Of a DNA stretch of 64,000 nt, positions 16,988 through 25,600 are shown one piece after another. A program made the position numbers and the translations under genes. Source of the stretch: Paraburkholderia fynbosensis (GTDB taxonomy: Bacteria > Pseudomonadota > Gammaproteobacteria > Burkholderiales > Burkholderiaceae); contig NZ_CADIKI010000008.1 of the NCBI RefSeq assembly GCF_902859935.1, positions 248,001 to 312,000 on the forward strand. Direction: 5' to 3'. Position 1 is the first letter of the stretch; the number at the start of each line of letters is the position of its first letter. Under the pieces are notes generated by a model. It saw only the letters and a program-made list of their open reading frames with translations. It ran no database searches and was not told the origin of the DNA.

Positions 16988-17031
16988 GAGCACCACGGGC
17001 ACGCGCATGCATGCGTATGCCCGTGGTGCTC
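16988..17031. repeat. 44-bp near-perfect inverted repeat between convergent genes
   Basis: Arms GAGCACCACGGGCA..CGCATGC and the reverse complement GCATGCG..TGCCCGTGGTGCTC pair over 22 bp with only two mismatched positions. It sits between the stop of the LprI-like gene (16945) and the stop of the deaminase gene (17099), the place for a shared transcription stop, although no T-run follows. Confidence 0.75.
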
Positions 17032-17098
17032 CGTGAAGTCTTCCTCCACGGCTCGTGCCGACAAACACTCCCGGCAGCCGCAAACAGAAAAACCTTAG

Positions 17099-17641
17099 CT
17101 ACCGTCCGCTCCAGAACCGCCGCTGCACCTCCATCACCTCGGCTTCGACCTCGGCGACCGGCCCGATCACCTCCACCCGCTTCTGGCAATGATCGAACAC
17201 ATAGCGGCAATCGACGCTCATCGTCGGGTTCTCCGCGTGATCGCCGGTGGCCTCCAGCAGACGCTTCTCGGTCATGCCGAACACGACCCGCCCGATGTTG
17301 GCCCAGTACATCGTGCCGGCGCACATGCAGCAAGGCTCGACCGACGTGTACAGCGTGCAGCTCCACAGATACTCCGGCGTGAAGTTCAACGCCGCCACGC
17401 GTGCCAGCACCGATTCGGCGTGGTTCACCGTATCGACGTTTCCCTGCTCCATCAGCACGGTTTCCTGGTCCGGCCCGACCAGCACCGCGCCGAACGGATG
17501 ATGGCCCAGCAGCGTCGCGCGCTCGGCGATCCGGCTCGAATGCCGCAGATGCCGCACGATCTGCTCGTGCGTCGGTGTCAATCCTTGTGGCGGCGTGTTC
17601 GCCGCTTGCGCGGCGGCCTCATTCGAAACGCTCAGACTCAA
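17099..17641 (-). CDS. Nucleoside/nucleobase deaminase (CMP/dCMP deaminase fold)
   Basis: A 180-residue zinc-dependent deaminase. The zinc site is complete: NHAES (His ligand plus catalytic Glu) and EPCCMCAG (two Cys ligands in PCxxC). The preceding GHHPFGAVLVG is the substrate-side motif of the tRNA-adenosine/guanine deaminase branch. Probable substrate is a purine base or nucleoside such as guanine or cytosine-like compounds; this is not decided by sequence. It lies 43 bp after the BMP-family binding protein on the same strand, so a link with nucleoside uptake is likely. Start ATG 17641 with GGGAGAG upstream. Confidence 0.85.
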   Translation of the reverse strand: MSLSVSNEAAAQAANTPPQGLTPTHEQIVRHLRHSSRIAERATLLGHHPFGAVLVGPDQETVLMEQGNVDTVNHAESVLARVAALNFTPEYLWSCTLYTSVEPCCMCAGTMYWANIGRVVFGMTEKRLLEATGDHAENPTMSVDCRYVFDHCQKRVEVIGPVAEVEAEVMEVQRRFWSGR

Positions 17642-17684
17642 CGACGCTCTCCCTCGACAATAGTTAGTCAGCCGAACTAATCGC

Positions 17685-18839
17685 TTATTTCGGCAACGTA
17701 CCGTCCACGCCCTGCACGAACCAGTTCAGGCGCAGCAGTTCCGCGTCGCTCAAGGACTTGCCGGCGGCGACCTTCACCGCGCCGGACTGGTCCACGATCG
17801 GCCCGGCAAACGGATTGAATTTGCCCGAGATGATGTCGTCGCGCTTCTGGCTCAGCGCCTTTTGCGCAACCGGCGACACAGCGCTGGTGTTGATGTCCGC
17901 GAGATCGATCGCGTTCTCTTTCAGCCCCCACCACACCGGCGCGTTGGTCCACGTATTCGACATCACCTGCTCGACCAGATGCGTGTAATACACGCCCCAG
18001 TTGCTTACGCACGCGCCGAGTTGCGCATTCGGCCCGAACTTCTTCATGTCGGAATCCCAGCCGAACGCATGTACCTTCTTCTGCTCGGCGGTCTGCATCG
18101 TCGCGGTCGAATCGGTGTTCTGGATCAGCACGTCGGCGCCCTGGCCGATCAGCGTTTCGGCGGCCTGCTTTTCGCGGCCCGGATCGAACCAGCTATTGAT
18201 CCACACCACCTTCACGCGCGCGTTCGGGTTGACCGAGCGCGCGCCCATCGTGAACGCGTTGATGTTGCGAACCACTTCCGGCACCGGCACCGAGCCGACA
18301 AAGCCCAACGTGTTCGACCTGGTCGTATAGCCCGCGACGAGACCCGCCAGATACGCGCTCTGGTAAGTGCGCACGTCATAGGTCGCAAAGTTGCCCGCTT
18401 TCTTGAAACCCGTCGCGTGTTCGAACACGGTGTCCGGAAAGTCCTTCGCGACTTTCAGCTCGAAATCCTGGAAACCGAAGCTCGACCCCACCACGATCTT
18501 GTTGCCCTTCGCTGCGAGATCGCGAAACACGCGCTCCGAGTCCGCCGACTCCGGCACGTTCTCGACTCGCGTCACCTTGATCTTGTCGCCGAACTTCGCC
18601 TCGACCTCTTTCACGCCCTGCTCGTGCGCATAGGTCCAGCCGGCGTCGCCCGGATTGCCGAGATAGACGAACGCGATGCCGACCGGCTGCGTGGTCGCCG
18701 CAACCGCGGGCCCGGCGCCGAGCGCGAGGACCGCCGCGGCAGTGACCCCCACGCAGGCGCTGCATGCGGTGTGCAGCACGGAACGGACGGCATTGATGCG
18801 CAATGAATGGGTCAGCGCTCGCGCCAGCTTTGTTTTCAT
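17685..18839 (-). CDS. BMP-family ABC transporter substrate-binding protein
   Basis: A 384-residue periplasmic protein of the basic membrane protein (PnrA/BmpA, Med) family, whose members bind purine nucleosides for ABC import. Residues 1-47 are a long signal peptide ending AVAA. Family motifs include AFVYLGNPGDAGWTYAH, GSSFGFQDF, TYDVRTYQSAYLAGLVAG, GFVGSVPVPEV and VKVVWINSWFDPGREKQAAE. ATG 18839 has GGAG 7 nt upstream, and the frame further upstream is not coding. No permease or ATPase gene is adjacent in this window, which is unusual for the family. The deaminase downstream is a plausible metabolic partner. Divergent from the SDR gene by 276 bp. Confidence 0.88.
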   Translation of the reverse strand: MKTKLARALTHSLRINAVRSVLHTACSACVGVTAAAVLALGAGPAVAATTQPVGIAFVYLGNPGDAGWTYAHEQGVKEVEAKFGDKIKVTRVENVPESADSERVFRDLAAKGNKIVVGSSFGFQDFELKVAKDFPDTVFEHATGFKKAGNFATYDVRTYQSAYLAGLVAGYTTRSNTLGFVGSVPVPEVVRNINAFTMGARSVNPNARVKVVWINSWFDPGREKQAAETLIGQGADVLIQNTDSTATMQTAEQKKVHAFGWDSDMKKFGPNAQLGACVSNWGVYYTHLVEQVMSNTWTNAPVWWGLKENAIDLADINTSAVSPVAQKALSQKRDDIISGKFNPFAGPIVDQSGAVKVAAGKSLSDAELLRLNWFVQGVDGTLPK

Positions 18840-19115
18840 AGATTCTCCGAAGATGGTTGACCGTGCCTGCCACGGTGCCGGACTGTCCGGGCAAGGCCTC
18901 AGCATACGGGGCCATATTCGAAGGCCAATTTCAGCGGAAAAATTTTTATCCGTTATCCCGCCCATAAGGAAACCCGTATTGTGGGGTCCGGCGCAGCGTC
19001 GGGCAGACATATTCGATATCTTCGAACGAGTGCATCACGAAAATGGTACGGCACGCCTCCTGGTCAGGCGCAATATCCCTCTCACCAACCCGCAACACTC
19101 TTTCGGAGAAACAAA

Positions 19116-19865
19116 ATGACTCGCTTCCAAGGTAGCTCGGTTCTCGTCACCGGCGGCAGCAGCGGCATCGGCTTCGCGGCCGCCCGGGCCTTTGCGGATG
19201 AAGGCGCGCGTGTCGTCATCACCGGCCGTGACGCCGACGCGCTCGACACCGCTCGCACCCAGCTCGGCGCCAATGCGCTCGCGGTGCGCAACGACGCCGG
19301 CTCGATCGCCTCGGCCCGCGAACTCGCCGCCGCGATCGACGCCGCGGGCATCCGGCTCGACGCCGTGTTCGTGAACGCGGGCACCGCGAAGTTCGCGCCC
19401 TTCCACGAGGTCGACGAAGGCTTCTGGGACGCCACTTTCAACACCAACGTCAAAGGCGCGTATTTTCAGATCCAGGCCTTGCTGCCGCTCCTGAACAAGG
19501 GCGCGTCGATCGTGATCAATGGATCGATCAATGCGCATATCGGCATGCCGGCATCGTCGGTGTACGCGGCGAGCAAGGCGGCGCTGATCTCGCTCGCGAA
19601 GACGCTGTCGGCGGAATTGCTGCCGCAAGGCGTGCGCGTGAACGTCGTAAGCCCTGGCCCCGTGCAAACGCCGCTCTACGGCAAGCTCGGCCTCGACGCC
19701 GCTGCGCTCGAAGCCACCGCCGCGCAAATCCTCGCCCAGGTGCCGGTCGGCCGCTTCGGCAAGCCGGAGGAAATCGCCTCGACCGTGCTGCATCTCGCCG
19801 CGCCGGAATCGGCGTTCATCGTCGGCACGGAAATCATCGTCGATGGCGGCATGAGCCAGCTTTAA
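19116..19865 (+). CDS. Short-chain dehydrogenase/reductase (SDR)
   Basis: A 249-residue classical SDR. The NAD(P)-binding motif TGGSSGIG is near residue 12, NAG near 88, and the catalytic Ser-Tyr-Lys set is NGSIN with YAASK. The C-terminal VGTEIIVDGGMSQL is typical. An Arg after the first fold (ITGRDADAL) suggests NADP(H) preference. The substrate is unknown. ATG 19116 has CGGAGAA about 8 nt upstream; the long frame before it is not coding. Stands alone, divergent from the BMP gene. Confidence 0.88.
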   Translation: MTRFQGSSVLVTGGSSGIGFAAARAFADEGARVVITGRDADALDTARTQLGANALAVRNDAGSIASARELAAAIDAAGIRLDAVFVNAGTAKFAPFHEVDEGFWDATFNTNVKGAYFQIQALLPLLNKGASIVINGSINAHIGMPASSVYAASKAALISLAKTLSAELLPQGVRVNVVSPGPVQTPLYGKLGLDAAALEATAAQILAQVPVGRFGKPEEIASTVLHLAAPESAFIVGTEIIVDGGMSQL

Positions 19866-20102
19866 GGACAGCCAGGACAGCGTCACGGCCGCGCTCGCGG
19901 TGCCGCGCGGCCAGGCCGTGTCAAGCACGCGGCGCCCGTCATCGCGGCGGTTCACGTCGCCCTCGAGCCGGTTCGTGCGTCGGCGTGCGCTGCGCGACGG
20001 CTAACTGAATCCCCTCTGCTCCCGACGGCCGCCCATGCCCCGTCATCCCGCGCCCGCTTCACGTTCCTCACGTGCCTCACGTGCCTCGCTTCACCGCACA
20101 CA

Positions 20103-20417
20103 TCAGTGAAGTTTCGGCGGCGGCTCATCCGCCTCCTGGACATCCGGCGCCTCGTCCTCGCCGCCGAACAATTGCGCGCACACACCCTCGCCCAGTTCGC
20201 TCAAACGCGCCGTGCCGGTGCCCTCCTCGTCGAAGGTGGTGTCCACCAGACCGCCGTCGGCGAGCGCCGTCAACTGGCGCCGCAAGCCGCTCATCGGCAC
20301 GCCCGCCTGCTTCGACAGCTTCGCGAGCGACCACGCGCCGCCCGGCGTTTCCCGATGCGCCCGCCACAGTTGCGCGAGCACGGCGGCCAGCACCGGATCG
20401 ATTTCATCGTCGTCCAT
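20103..20417 (-). CDS. Small winged-helix (ArsR-like) DNA-binding protein
   Basis: A 104-residue protein. Residues about 10-70 look like a winged helix-turn-helix: LAQLWRAHRE, WSLAKLSKQAGVPMSGLRRQLTALADGGLVDTTF, then a wing. The tail is acidic and Pro-rich (EDEAPDVQEADEPPPKLH). It probably binds DNA as a small regulator; no effector-binding Cys is visible. The start is firm, with AAGGAGGAG upstream of ATG 20417, and it follows the MocR-type gene by 16 bp, so both are likely co-transcribed. Confidence 0.7.
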   Translation of the reverse strand: MDDDEIDPVLAAVLAQLWRAHRETPGGAWSLAKLSKQAGVPMSGLRRQLTALADGGLVDTTFDEEGTGTARLSELGEGVCAQLFGGEDEAPDVQEADEPPPKLH

Positions 20418-20433
20418 TCGTGTCTCCTCCTTG

Positions 20434-21867
20434 TTACGTCATCCGTCTGGCGAGTTCACCCAGCGTCTTCAACGCCGCTTCGGTCTGCGCCGTCCACGGA
20501 TAGCTGTAGTTGAGCCGGATGAAATGGCGAAAATCGTTGCGCGTCGAAAACATCATCCCGGGTCCGACCGTGATGCTGCGCGCAAGCGCCGCCTGATAGA
20601 GCCGCATCGAATCGACCCTGCCGGGCAATTCCACCCACAGCACGTAGCCGCCTTGCGGCGCCGACATGCGCGTGCCGACCGGGAAAAAGCGCTGCACCAG
20701 CGCCGTCATGATGCTCGCCTGCTGCCGGTACACCTTGCGCACGTGACGCAGATGACGATCGTAGCCGTCCTGCCGCAAGTAATCCGCGACGGCGACCTGC
20801 GGCACCGAAGGCGTGGTCAGCGTATTGAGAAACTTCAGCTTCTCGAGCTGCGCGCGGTAGCGTCCCGGCAGCGCCCAGCCGATCCGGTACGACGCCGTCA
20901 AACTCTTCGAGAACGACGCGCAGTGCAGTACCAATCCCTTCGTGTCGTAGGTCTTCAGCGTCGACGGCCGCGCGTCGCCGAAATACAGCTCCTGGTAGAC
21001 GTCGTTCTCGATCGCGGGAATCTCGTGCGCGGCGAGCAGCTCGACCAGTTGCCGCTTGCGCGCGTCGGGCATCTGGAAGCCGAGCGGATTCTGGAAGTTC
21101 GGCATCACCATGCAGGCGGCGATCTTCTGCCGCGCGATCACCTGCGCGAGCGCCTCGATGTCGATGCCGTGCTGCGGATGCGTCGCCACTTCGATGGCGC
21201 GCATGCCCAAGCGCTCGATCGCGTGCAGCATCGCGTAGTAAGTCGGCGATTCGACGGCCACGGTGTCGCCCGGTTTGGCGACCGCCTGCAGGCTCAGGTT
21301 GATCGCTTCGGTCGCGCCCAGCGTGATGACGATCTCGCCGGGATCGACCGGCATGCCGTTTTCGGCGTAGCGCCGCGCGATCTGCCGGATCAGCTCGGGG
21401 TTGCCGGGCGGCAGGTCGTCGATCAGATTCCAGCTCGCCTGACGGCGCGCGATCGCGTTCGCGTACTGGTTGATGCGCCGCCACGGGAACAGCGACGGAT
21501 CGGGATACGGTGAACCGAACGGCACGGCGTCGTGCGCGCGGATGCTGCGCAGCGTCGACAGCACGAGCCGGCTCACGTCCACCTCCGCGGCCACCGGCGC
21601 GGCTTGCGGGGCGCGGTTGCGGCCCGGCTGCGGCGCGGCGGGCGCGAGCGCGCGAGCGGCGGCGTCACGCACGAAATAGCCGGCCTGCGGCCGGCTCTCG
21701 ACAATGCCCCGGCTTTCCAGCAACGCATACGCATGCAGCACCGTCTTGATGCTCACGCCGTGCTGCTGGCTCGCCTGGCGCACCGACAAAATCCGCTCGC
21801 CCGCCGCGAACACGCCGCGGCGCACGGCTTCGGTCATTTCCTCGGCGAGCTTTTCGTACAGTTTCAA
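20434..21867 (-). CDS. MocR-type regulator: GntR HTH fused to a PLP aminotransferase domain
   Basis: A 477-residue fusion. The N-terminal 70 residues are a GntR winged helix (LAEEMTEAVRRGVFAAGERILSV, HGVSIKTVLHAYALLESRG), followed by a linker and a fold-type I aminotransferase domain with NPLGF and the PLP lysine in SFSKSLTASYRIGW. MocR regulators bind DNA and use PLP or PLP-adducts as effector. It resembles YdcR-like members. It is divergent from the molybdoenzyme gene over 177 bp and probably controls it or itself. CTGTAT repeats in that gap are candidate sites. Confidence 0.9.
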   Translation of the reverse strand: MKLYEKLAEEMTEAVRRGVFAAGERILSVRQASQQHGVSIKTVLHAYALLESRGIVESRPQAGYFVRDAAARALAPAAPQPGRNRAPQAAPVAAEVDVSRLVLSTLRSIRAHDAVPFGSPYPDPSLFPWRRINQYANAIARRQASWNLIDDLPPGNPELIRQIARRYAENGMPVDPGEIVITLGATEAINLSLQAVAKPGDTVAVESPTYYAMLHAIERLGMRAIEVATHPQHGIDIEALAQVIARQKIAACMVMPNFQNPLGFQMPDARKRQLVELLAAHEIPAIENDVYQELYFGDARPSTLKTYDTKGLVLHCASFSKSLTASYRIGWALPGRYRAQLEKLKFLNTLTTPSVPQVAVADYLRQDGYDRHLRHVRKVYRQQASIMTALVQRFFPVGTRMSAPQGGYVLWVELPGRVDSMRLYQAALARSITVGPGMMFSTRNDFRHFIRLNYSYPWTAQTEAALKTLGELARRMT

Positions 21868-22044
21868 GGGCTTGGGTCAAACGCAAACGTGGTGGAAGCG
21901 TCAGTCTATGACAGAAATCAGGCAACTGTATCCCTCTGCTTTTCGATTTTCTGTATGCAGCGCACGTTTTGGAACACAGTAGTCTTGCAGGTATCGGCTT
22001 AAAAGGCGCCGTCCACACGCGCCAGGCCTTATCCAGGCAAGATC
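21868..22044. promoter_or_regulatory. Divergent regulatory region with CTGTAT direct repeats
   Basis: The gap between the MocR gene and the molybdoenzyme gene is AT-richer than its surroundings and holds two direct copies of CTGTAT (21926-21931 and 21951-21956), 25 bp apart. MocR-type regulators commonly bind direct repeats, so this is a candidate site. The boundaries are not certain. Confidence 0.4.
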
Positions 22045-24375
22045 ATGAAGAAATCCGAAGCTAGCAGCGAAGCCCGTATCGAACCGTACAAGCACCCCGC
22101 CGCCGGCTGGGGCGCACTGAAGTACGTCGCCATCAACCTGATCAAGGAAAAGGTGACGGGCGGCAACTACCGCACGCTGCTCAAACAGAATCAGCCGGAC
22201 GGCTTCGACTGCCCCGGCTGCGCGTGGCCGGATCGCGAGCACGCGTCCACCTTCGAGTTCTGCGAGAACGGCGTCAAGGCGGTGGCCGCCGAGGCGACCA
22301 GCAAGCGCGTGACGCCCGCCTTCTTCGCGCAGCACACGGTCGAAGAACTGATGGCGCAGTCGGACTTCGAACTCGAACAGCACGGCCGCCTGACCGACCC
22401 GCTCGTCTACGACGCGCTCTGCGACCGTTACGTGCCGATCGGTTGGGACGAAGCGTTCGATCTGATCGCGCGCCACCTGAAGCAACTCGACGATCCGGAC
22501 CGCGCCGCGTTCTATACGTCGGGCCGCGCGAGCAACGAGGCCGCGTTTCTGTATCAGCTGTTCGTGCGCATGTATGGCACCAACAACTTCCCCGACTGCT
22601 CGAACATGTGCCACGAAGCGACCAGCCGCGGCTTGCCGCATACGGTCGGCATCGGCAAGGGCACGGTCACGCTCGACGACTTCGAACACGCCGACACGCT
22701 GCTGATCTTCGGCCAGAATCCGGCCACCAACCATCCGCGCATGCTCGGCGAACTGCGCGAGTGCGCGAAGCGCGGCGCGACCATCGTGTCGATCAATCCG
22801 CTGAAGGAGCGCGGCCTCGAGCGCTTCGCGAGCCCGCAGCATCCGGTGGAAATGCTGACCATGGGCAGCACGAAAATCAGCTCCGTGTTCATCCGCCCTA
22901 AAGTGGGCGGCGACTTCGCGCTGATCAAGGGCGTCGCCAAGCGCGTGATCGAACTCGACGACGAAGCGCTTGCCTGCGGTCTCGAACGCGTGCTGGATGT
23001 CGGCTTCATCGCCGAACACACGGTGGGCTTCGATGCGTTCGCCGATGATCTGCGCGCCGAGCGCTGGGACACCATCGTCGCTGAAGCGGGCGTGCCGTTC
23101 GACGACGTGCTGAAGCTCGCCGACATCTACGTGAAGGGACGCGCGGTGATTTCGACGTGGGGCATGGGCCTCACGCAGCACAAGAATTCGGTGCCGACGG
23201 TGCAACTGCTGTCGAACCTGATGATGATGCGCGGCAATATCGGCCGGCGCGGCGCGGGGCTGTGCCCGGTTCGCGGCCATTCGAACGTGCAGGGCGACCG
23301 CACGGTCGGTATCGAAGAGAAACCGACCCAGGCGTTTCTCGACCGGCTCGGCGAGGTCTACGATTTCGAGCCGCCGCGCGAGCACGGGCTCGACGTGGTC
23401 AACACGATCCAGGCGATGCTCGACGGCAAGGTGAAGGTGTTCATCGGTCTCGGCGGCAACTTCTCGATTGCGACGCCGGATACGCCGCGCACGTGGGAAG
23501 CCATGCGCTCGTGCGATCTGACCGTGCACATCACGACCAAGCTGAACCGCAGCCACCTCGTGCATGGCCGCGACGCGCTGATCCTGCCGACGCTCGGGCG
23601 CACCGAGATCGATCTGCAGAACGGTGTCGCGCAGGGCGTGAGCGTCGAGGATTCGATGAGCATGGTGCACATCTCGTATGGGATGAACAAGCCGGCGTCG
23701 GAGAATCTGCTGTCGGAGATCGCGATCGTCGCACGGATGGCGCATGCGACGCTCGGCAGCGGCAAGGTGGACTGGCTCGCGCAGGCGGCGGATTACGCGC
23801 TGATTCGCGACGGCATCGCGAAGGTGATCGAGGGCTTCCACGATTACAACGAGCGCCTGAAGAACCCGGGCGGTTTTCACCTGGGCGTGGCGTCGCGCGA
23901 GCGGATCTGGAAGACGCCCAGCGGCAAGGCGCAGTTCCTCGTGCATGCGATCGACGTCGCGACGCCGATTCATCAGGCGCGCAAGGAGCATGGCGAGAAG
24001 CTGATGACGCTGATGACCACGCGTTCGCACGATCAGTACAACACGACGATTTACGGCCTCGATGACCGCTATCGCGGCGTCTATGGACAACGGCGCGTGC
24101 TGTTCGCGAACAAGGACGATCTGGCGATGCTCGGTTTCGTCGCGGGACAGCGGGTGGATATCACGAGCGTGTGGGCCGATGGCATCGAGCGGCATGCCGA
24201 CGGTTTTCTGCTCGTGGAGTACGACATTCCGCGCGGGTGCCTCGGCGCTTATTACCCGGAGACGAATCCGCTCGTGCCGCTGTCGTCGGTGGCCGATGGC
24301 GCGGGCACGCCGACTTCGAAGTCGATTCCCGTGTTGCTGAAGGCCTCGGCGGCGCTCGAGGCAGTGGCGGCCTGA
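22045..24375 (+). CDS. FdhF/YdeP-family molybdopterin oxidoreductase
   Basis: A 776-residue protein of the formate dehydrogenase-like molybdoenzyme superfamily, YdeP group. At residues about 55-60 it has CPGCAWPD, only two Cys, not the four needed for the usual N-terminal 4Fe-4S cluster. The molybdenum region reads DCSNMCHEATS, with a Cys where FdhF has selenocysteine. NPATNHPRM, GMGLTQHKNS, RGNIGRRGAGLCPVRGHSNVQG and the C-terminal domain (TTIYGLDDRYRG, GCLGAYYPETNPLVP) are typical of the family. Cytoplasmic; YdeP is linked to acid resistance in E. coli, the reaction unknown. A possible weak terminator lies at 24375-24397. The neighbours are the divergent MocR gene and the convergent ygjP-like gene. 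Confidence 0.9.
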   Translation: MKKSEASSEARIEPYKHPAAGWGALKYVAINLIKEKVTGGNYRTLLKQNQPDGFDCPGCAWPDREHASTFEFCENGVKAVAAEATSKRVTPAFFAQHTVEELMAQSDFELEQHGRLTDPLVYDALCDRYVPIGWDEAFDLIARHLKQLDDPDRAAFYTSGRASNEAAFLYQLFVRMYGTNNFPDCSNMCHEATSRGLPHTVGIGKGTVTLDDFEHADTLLIFGQNPATNHPRMLGELRECAKRGATIVSINPLKERGLERFASPQHPVEMLTMGSTKISSVFIRPKVGGDFALIKGVAKRVIELDDEALACGLERVLDVGFIAEHTVGFDAFADDLRAERWDTIVAEAGVPFDDVLKLADIYVKGRAVISTWGMGLTQHKNSVPTVQLLSNLMMMRGNIGRRGAGLCPVRGHSNVQGDRTVGIEEKPTQAFLDRLGEVYDFEPPREHGLDVVNTIQAMLDGKVKVFIGLGGNFSIATPDTPRTWEAMRSCDLTVHITTKLNRSHLVHGRDALILPTLGRTEIDLQNGVAQGVSVEDSMSMVHISYGMNKPASENLLSEIAIVARMAHATLGSGKVDWLAQAADYALIRDGIAKVIEGFHDYNERLKNPGGFHLGVASRERIWKTPSGKAQFLVHAIDVATPIHQARKEHGEKLMTLMTTRSHDQYNTTIYGLDDRYRGVYGQRRVLFANKDDLAMLGFVAGQRVDITSVWADGIERHADGFLLVEYDIPRGCLGAYYPETNPLVPLSSVADGAGTPTSKSIPVLLKASAALEAVAA

Positions 24376-24397
24376 AGGGCCGTCAGCCCTGCTTTTT
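24375..24397 (+). terminator. Weak terminator after the molybdoenzyme gene
   Basis: Short stem AGGGC / GCCCT with loop CGTCA, followed by GCTTTTT. It overlaps the last codons of the convergent gene ending at 24383. Confidence 0.5.
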
Positions 24398-24898
24398 AGC
24401 CAGATCGCGATGCGTCAGGTAAAGACGCAAATCGAATTCGATCTGATGGTAGCCGGGTTGCATGAACTCGCAGAGACGATAGAACGCCTTGTTGTGATCG
24501 CTCTCCTTCAGATGAGCGAGTTCGTGCACCACGATCATCTTCAGAAACTCCGGCGCCGCGCCTTTGAATAGCGACGCAATGCGGATTTCCTTCTTCGCCT
24601 TCAGCTTGCCGCCCTGCACGCGCGAAATGCTCGTGTGCAGGCCCAACGCGTGGCGGACCACGTCGAGTTTGCTGTCGTAAGTGACCTTGTCGATCTGCTC
24701 GGCACTGCGCAGGTGTTCGCGTTTGAGCTCAGCGCAGTAGGCGTACAGCGCGCGGTCGGTTTGCACGTCGTGCGTGTTCGGGTAGCGCGTGCTGAGATAG
24801 ATGCCCAGTTGCTCGTCGGCGATAAGCTTTCTCACCTTCTCTTGCAAAGGCGCCGGGTAGCCGCTCAGGCATTTCAGGTGGGACATGGTGGTGTGCAT
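24383..24898 (-). CDS. YgjP-like zinc metallopeptidase-domain protein
   Basis: A 171-residue protein with the zinc motif HELAHLKESDHNKAFY, where the HExxH His residues and a downstream His would bind zinc. Length and the region around it fit the YgjP-like (DUF45/WLM-related) group. Most members have no proven peptidase activity. The start is ATG 24898 or 24886 (MSHLKCL); neither has a clear Shine-Dalgarno. It ends 8 bp from the convergent molybdoenzyme gene. Confidence 0.85.
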   Translation of the reverse strand: MHTTMSHLKCLSGYPAPLQEKVRKLIADEQLGIYLSTRYPNTHDVQTDRALYAYCAELKREHLRSAEQIDKVTYDSKLDVVRHALGLHTSISRVQGGKLKAKKEIRIASLFKGAAPEFLKMIVVHELAHLKESDHNKAFYRLCEFMQPGYHQIEFDLRLYLTHRDLAKKQG

Positions 24899-25332
24899 GT
24901 GTTCGCGCGTCGGTTCATCGGCGGCCGAGGGAGCGTAACACGACCGGCTGCGCCGGGCGCCGCGACGTCGGGATTGGGCTTGAAGAAGCCTCGATCATGC
25001 AGATCCCCTTGTCGGCCGCACCGGATGATTTGATCCGGTTCGATCTTGAACCCCATATCGGACTCGATATTCGCTTAACGCGCAAACAGGTCGTCGTCAG
25101 CGCAGTTCGACCGTATCGGCGAAACGAACTCCGAGGGCAGCAACCGCCGACGGGCTTTGATGGCAGCTTCGATGGCAGACGTCAACTGCGTGTGGGTGAA
25201 GTTCACGACGACGGCGCAGGCGCTGGGAAAAGCGTTGAACGCTAGAGTCGCGGCGACTCGATAGGGTCTTACAGAGCAGGCCTGATTTCGCGGCGCAGGA
25301 TCAGAAAAGCCAAAATTCCGCCCAATTATCAT
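24899..25332. other. Intergenic region between ygjP-like gene and tRNA-Leu
   Basis: About 430 bp. Short open frames on both strands (for example 24997-25245 and 25075-25332) lack ribosome binding sites and family features. Nothing else was recognised. Confidence 0.4.
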
Positions 25333-25417
25333 TGGTGCCGGGGACGGGACTTGAACCCGTAAGCCGTTAAGCGGCGGATTTTAAGTCCGCTATGTTTACC
25401 AATTTCATCACCCCGGC
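25333..25417 (-). tRNA. tRNA-Leu (anticodon UAA)
   Basis: The minus strand reads GCCGGGG at the 5' acceptor and CCCCGGC plus A at the 3' side, with an encoded CCA end. The anticodon stem GCGGA / TCCGC encloses CTTAAAA, so the anticodon is TAA (25381-25383). There is a long variable arm, as expected for Leu, and a T-arm GGTTCAAGTCC. The full clover leaf is present, 85 nt with CCA. Confidence 0.97.
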
Positions 25418-25570
25418 AGGGGCTGCAAGCGCGCGTGGACGCGAATTCTACCATTGCCCGGCGGGCGCACCAACCGGCGCCTCGTGCTGCAGACACCCGC
25501 TGCCATTCCCCCTCGCCTCACCCGAAACCGGAGTCATCCGGCAGTCACAATCGTTCCCGATAATCCGCTC

Positions 25571-25585
25571 ACGAAAACGTTTACA
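25571..25585. promoter_or_regulatory. LacI-type operator ahead of the LacI-family regulator
   Basis: CGAAAACGTTTACAG contains the palindrome AAACGTTT (25575-25582), close to the AAACGTTT-type sites bound by many LacI-family repressors. It lies 19 bp before the regulator's ATG, so it could mediate autorepression of the whole operon. Confidence 0.6.
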
Positions 25586-25600
25586 GCCAGAGCGGAAACC

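Noticed and set aside
21901..24195. 764-codon minus-strand frame opposite the molybdoenzyme gene
   Set aside because: Antisense shadow with Arg/His-rich composition and no recognised domain.
25075..25332. Short frame next to tRNA-Leu, considered as integration-related gene
   Set aside because: No integrase, no attachment repeats, no ribosome site; looks like intergenic sequence.
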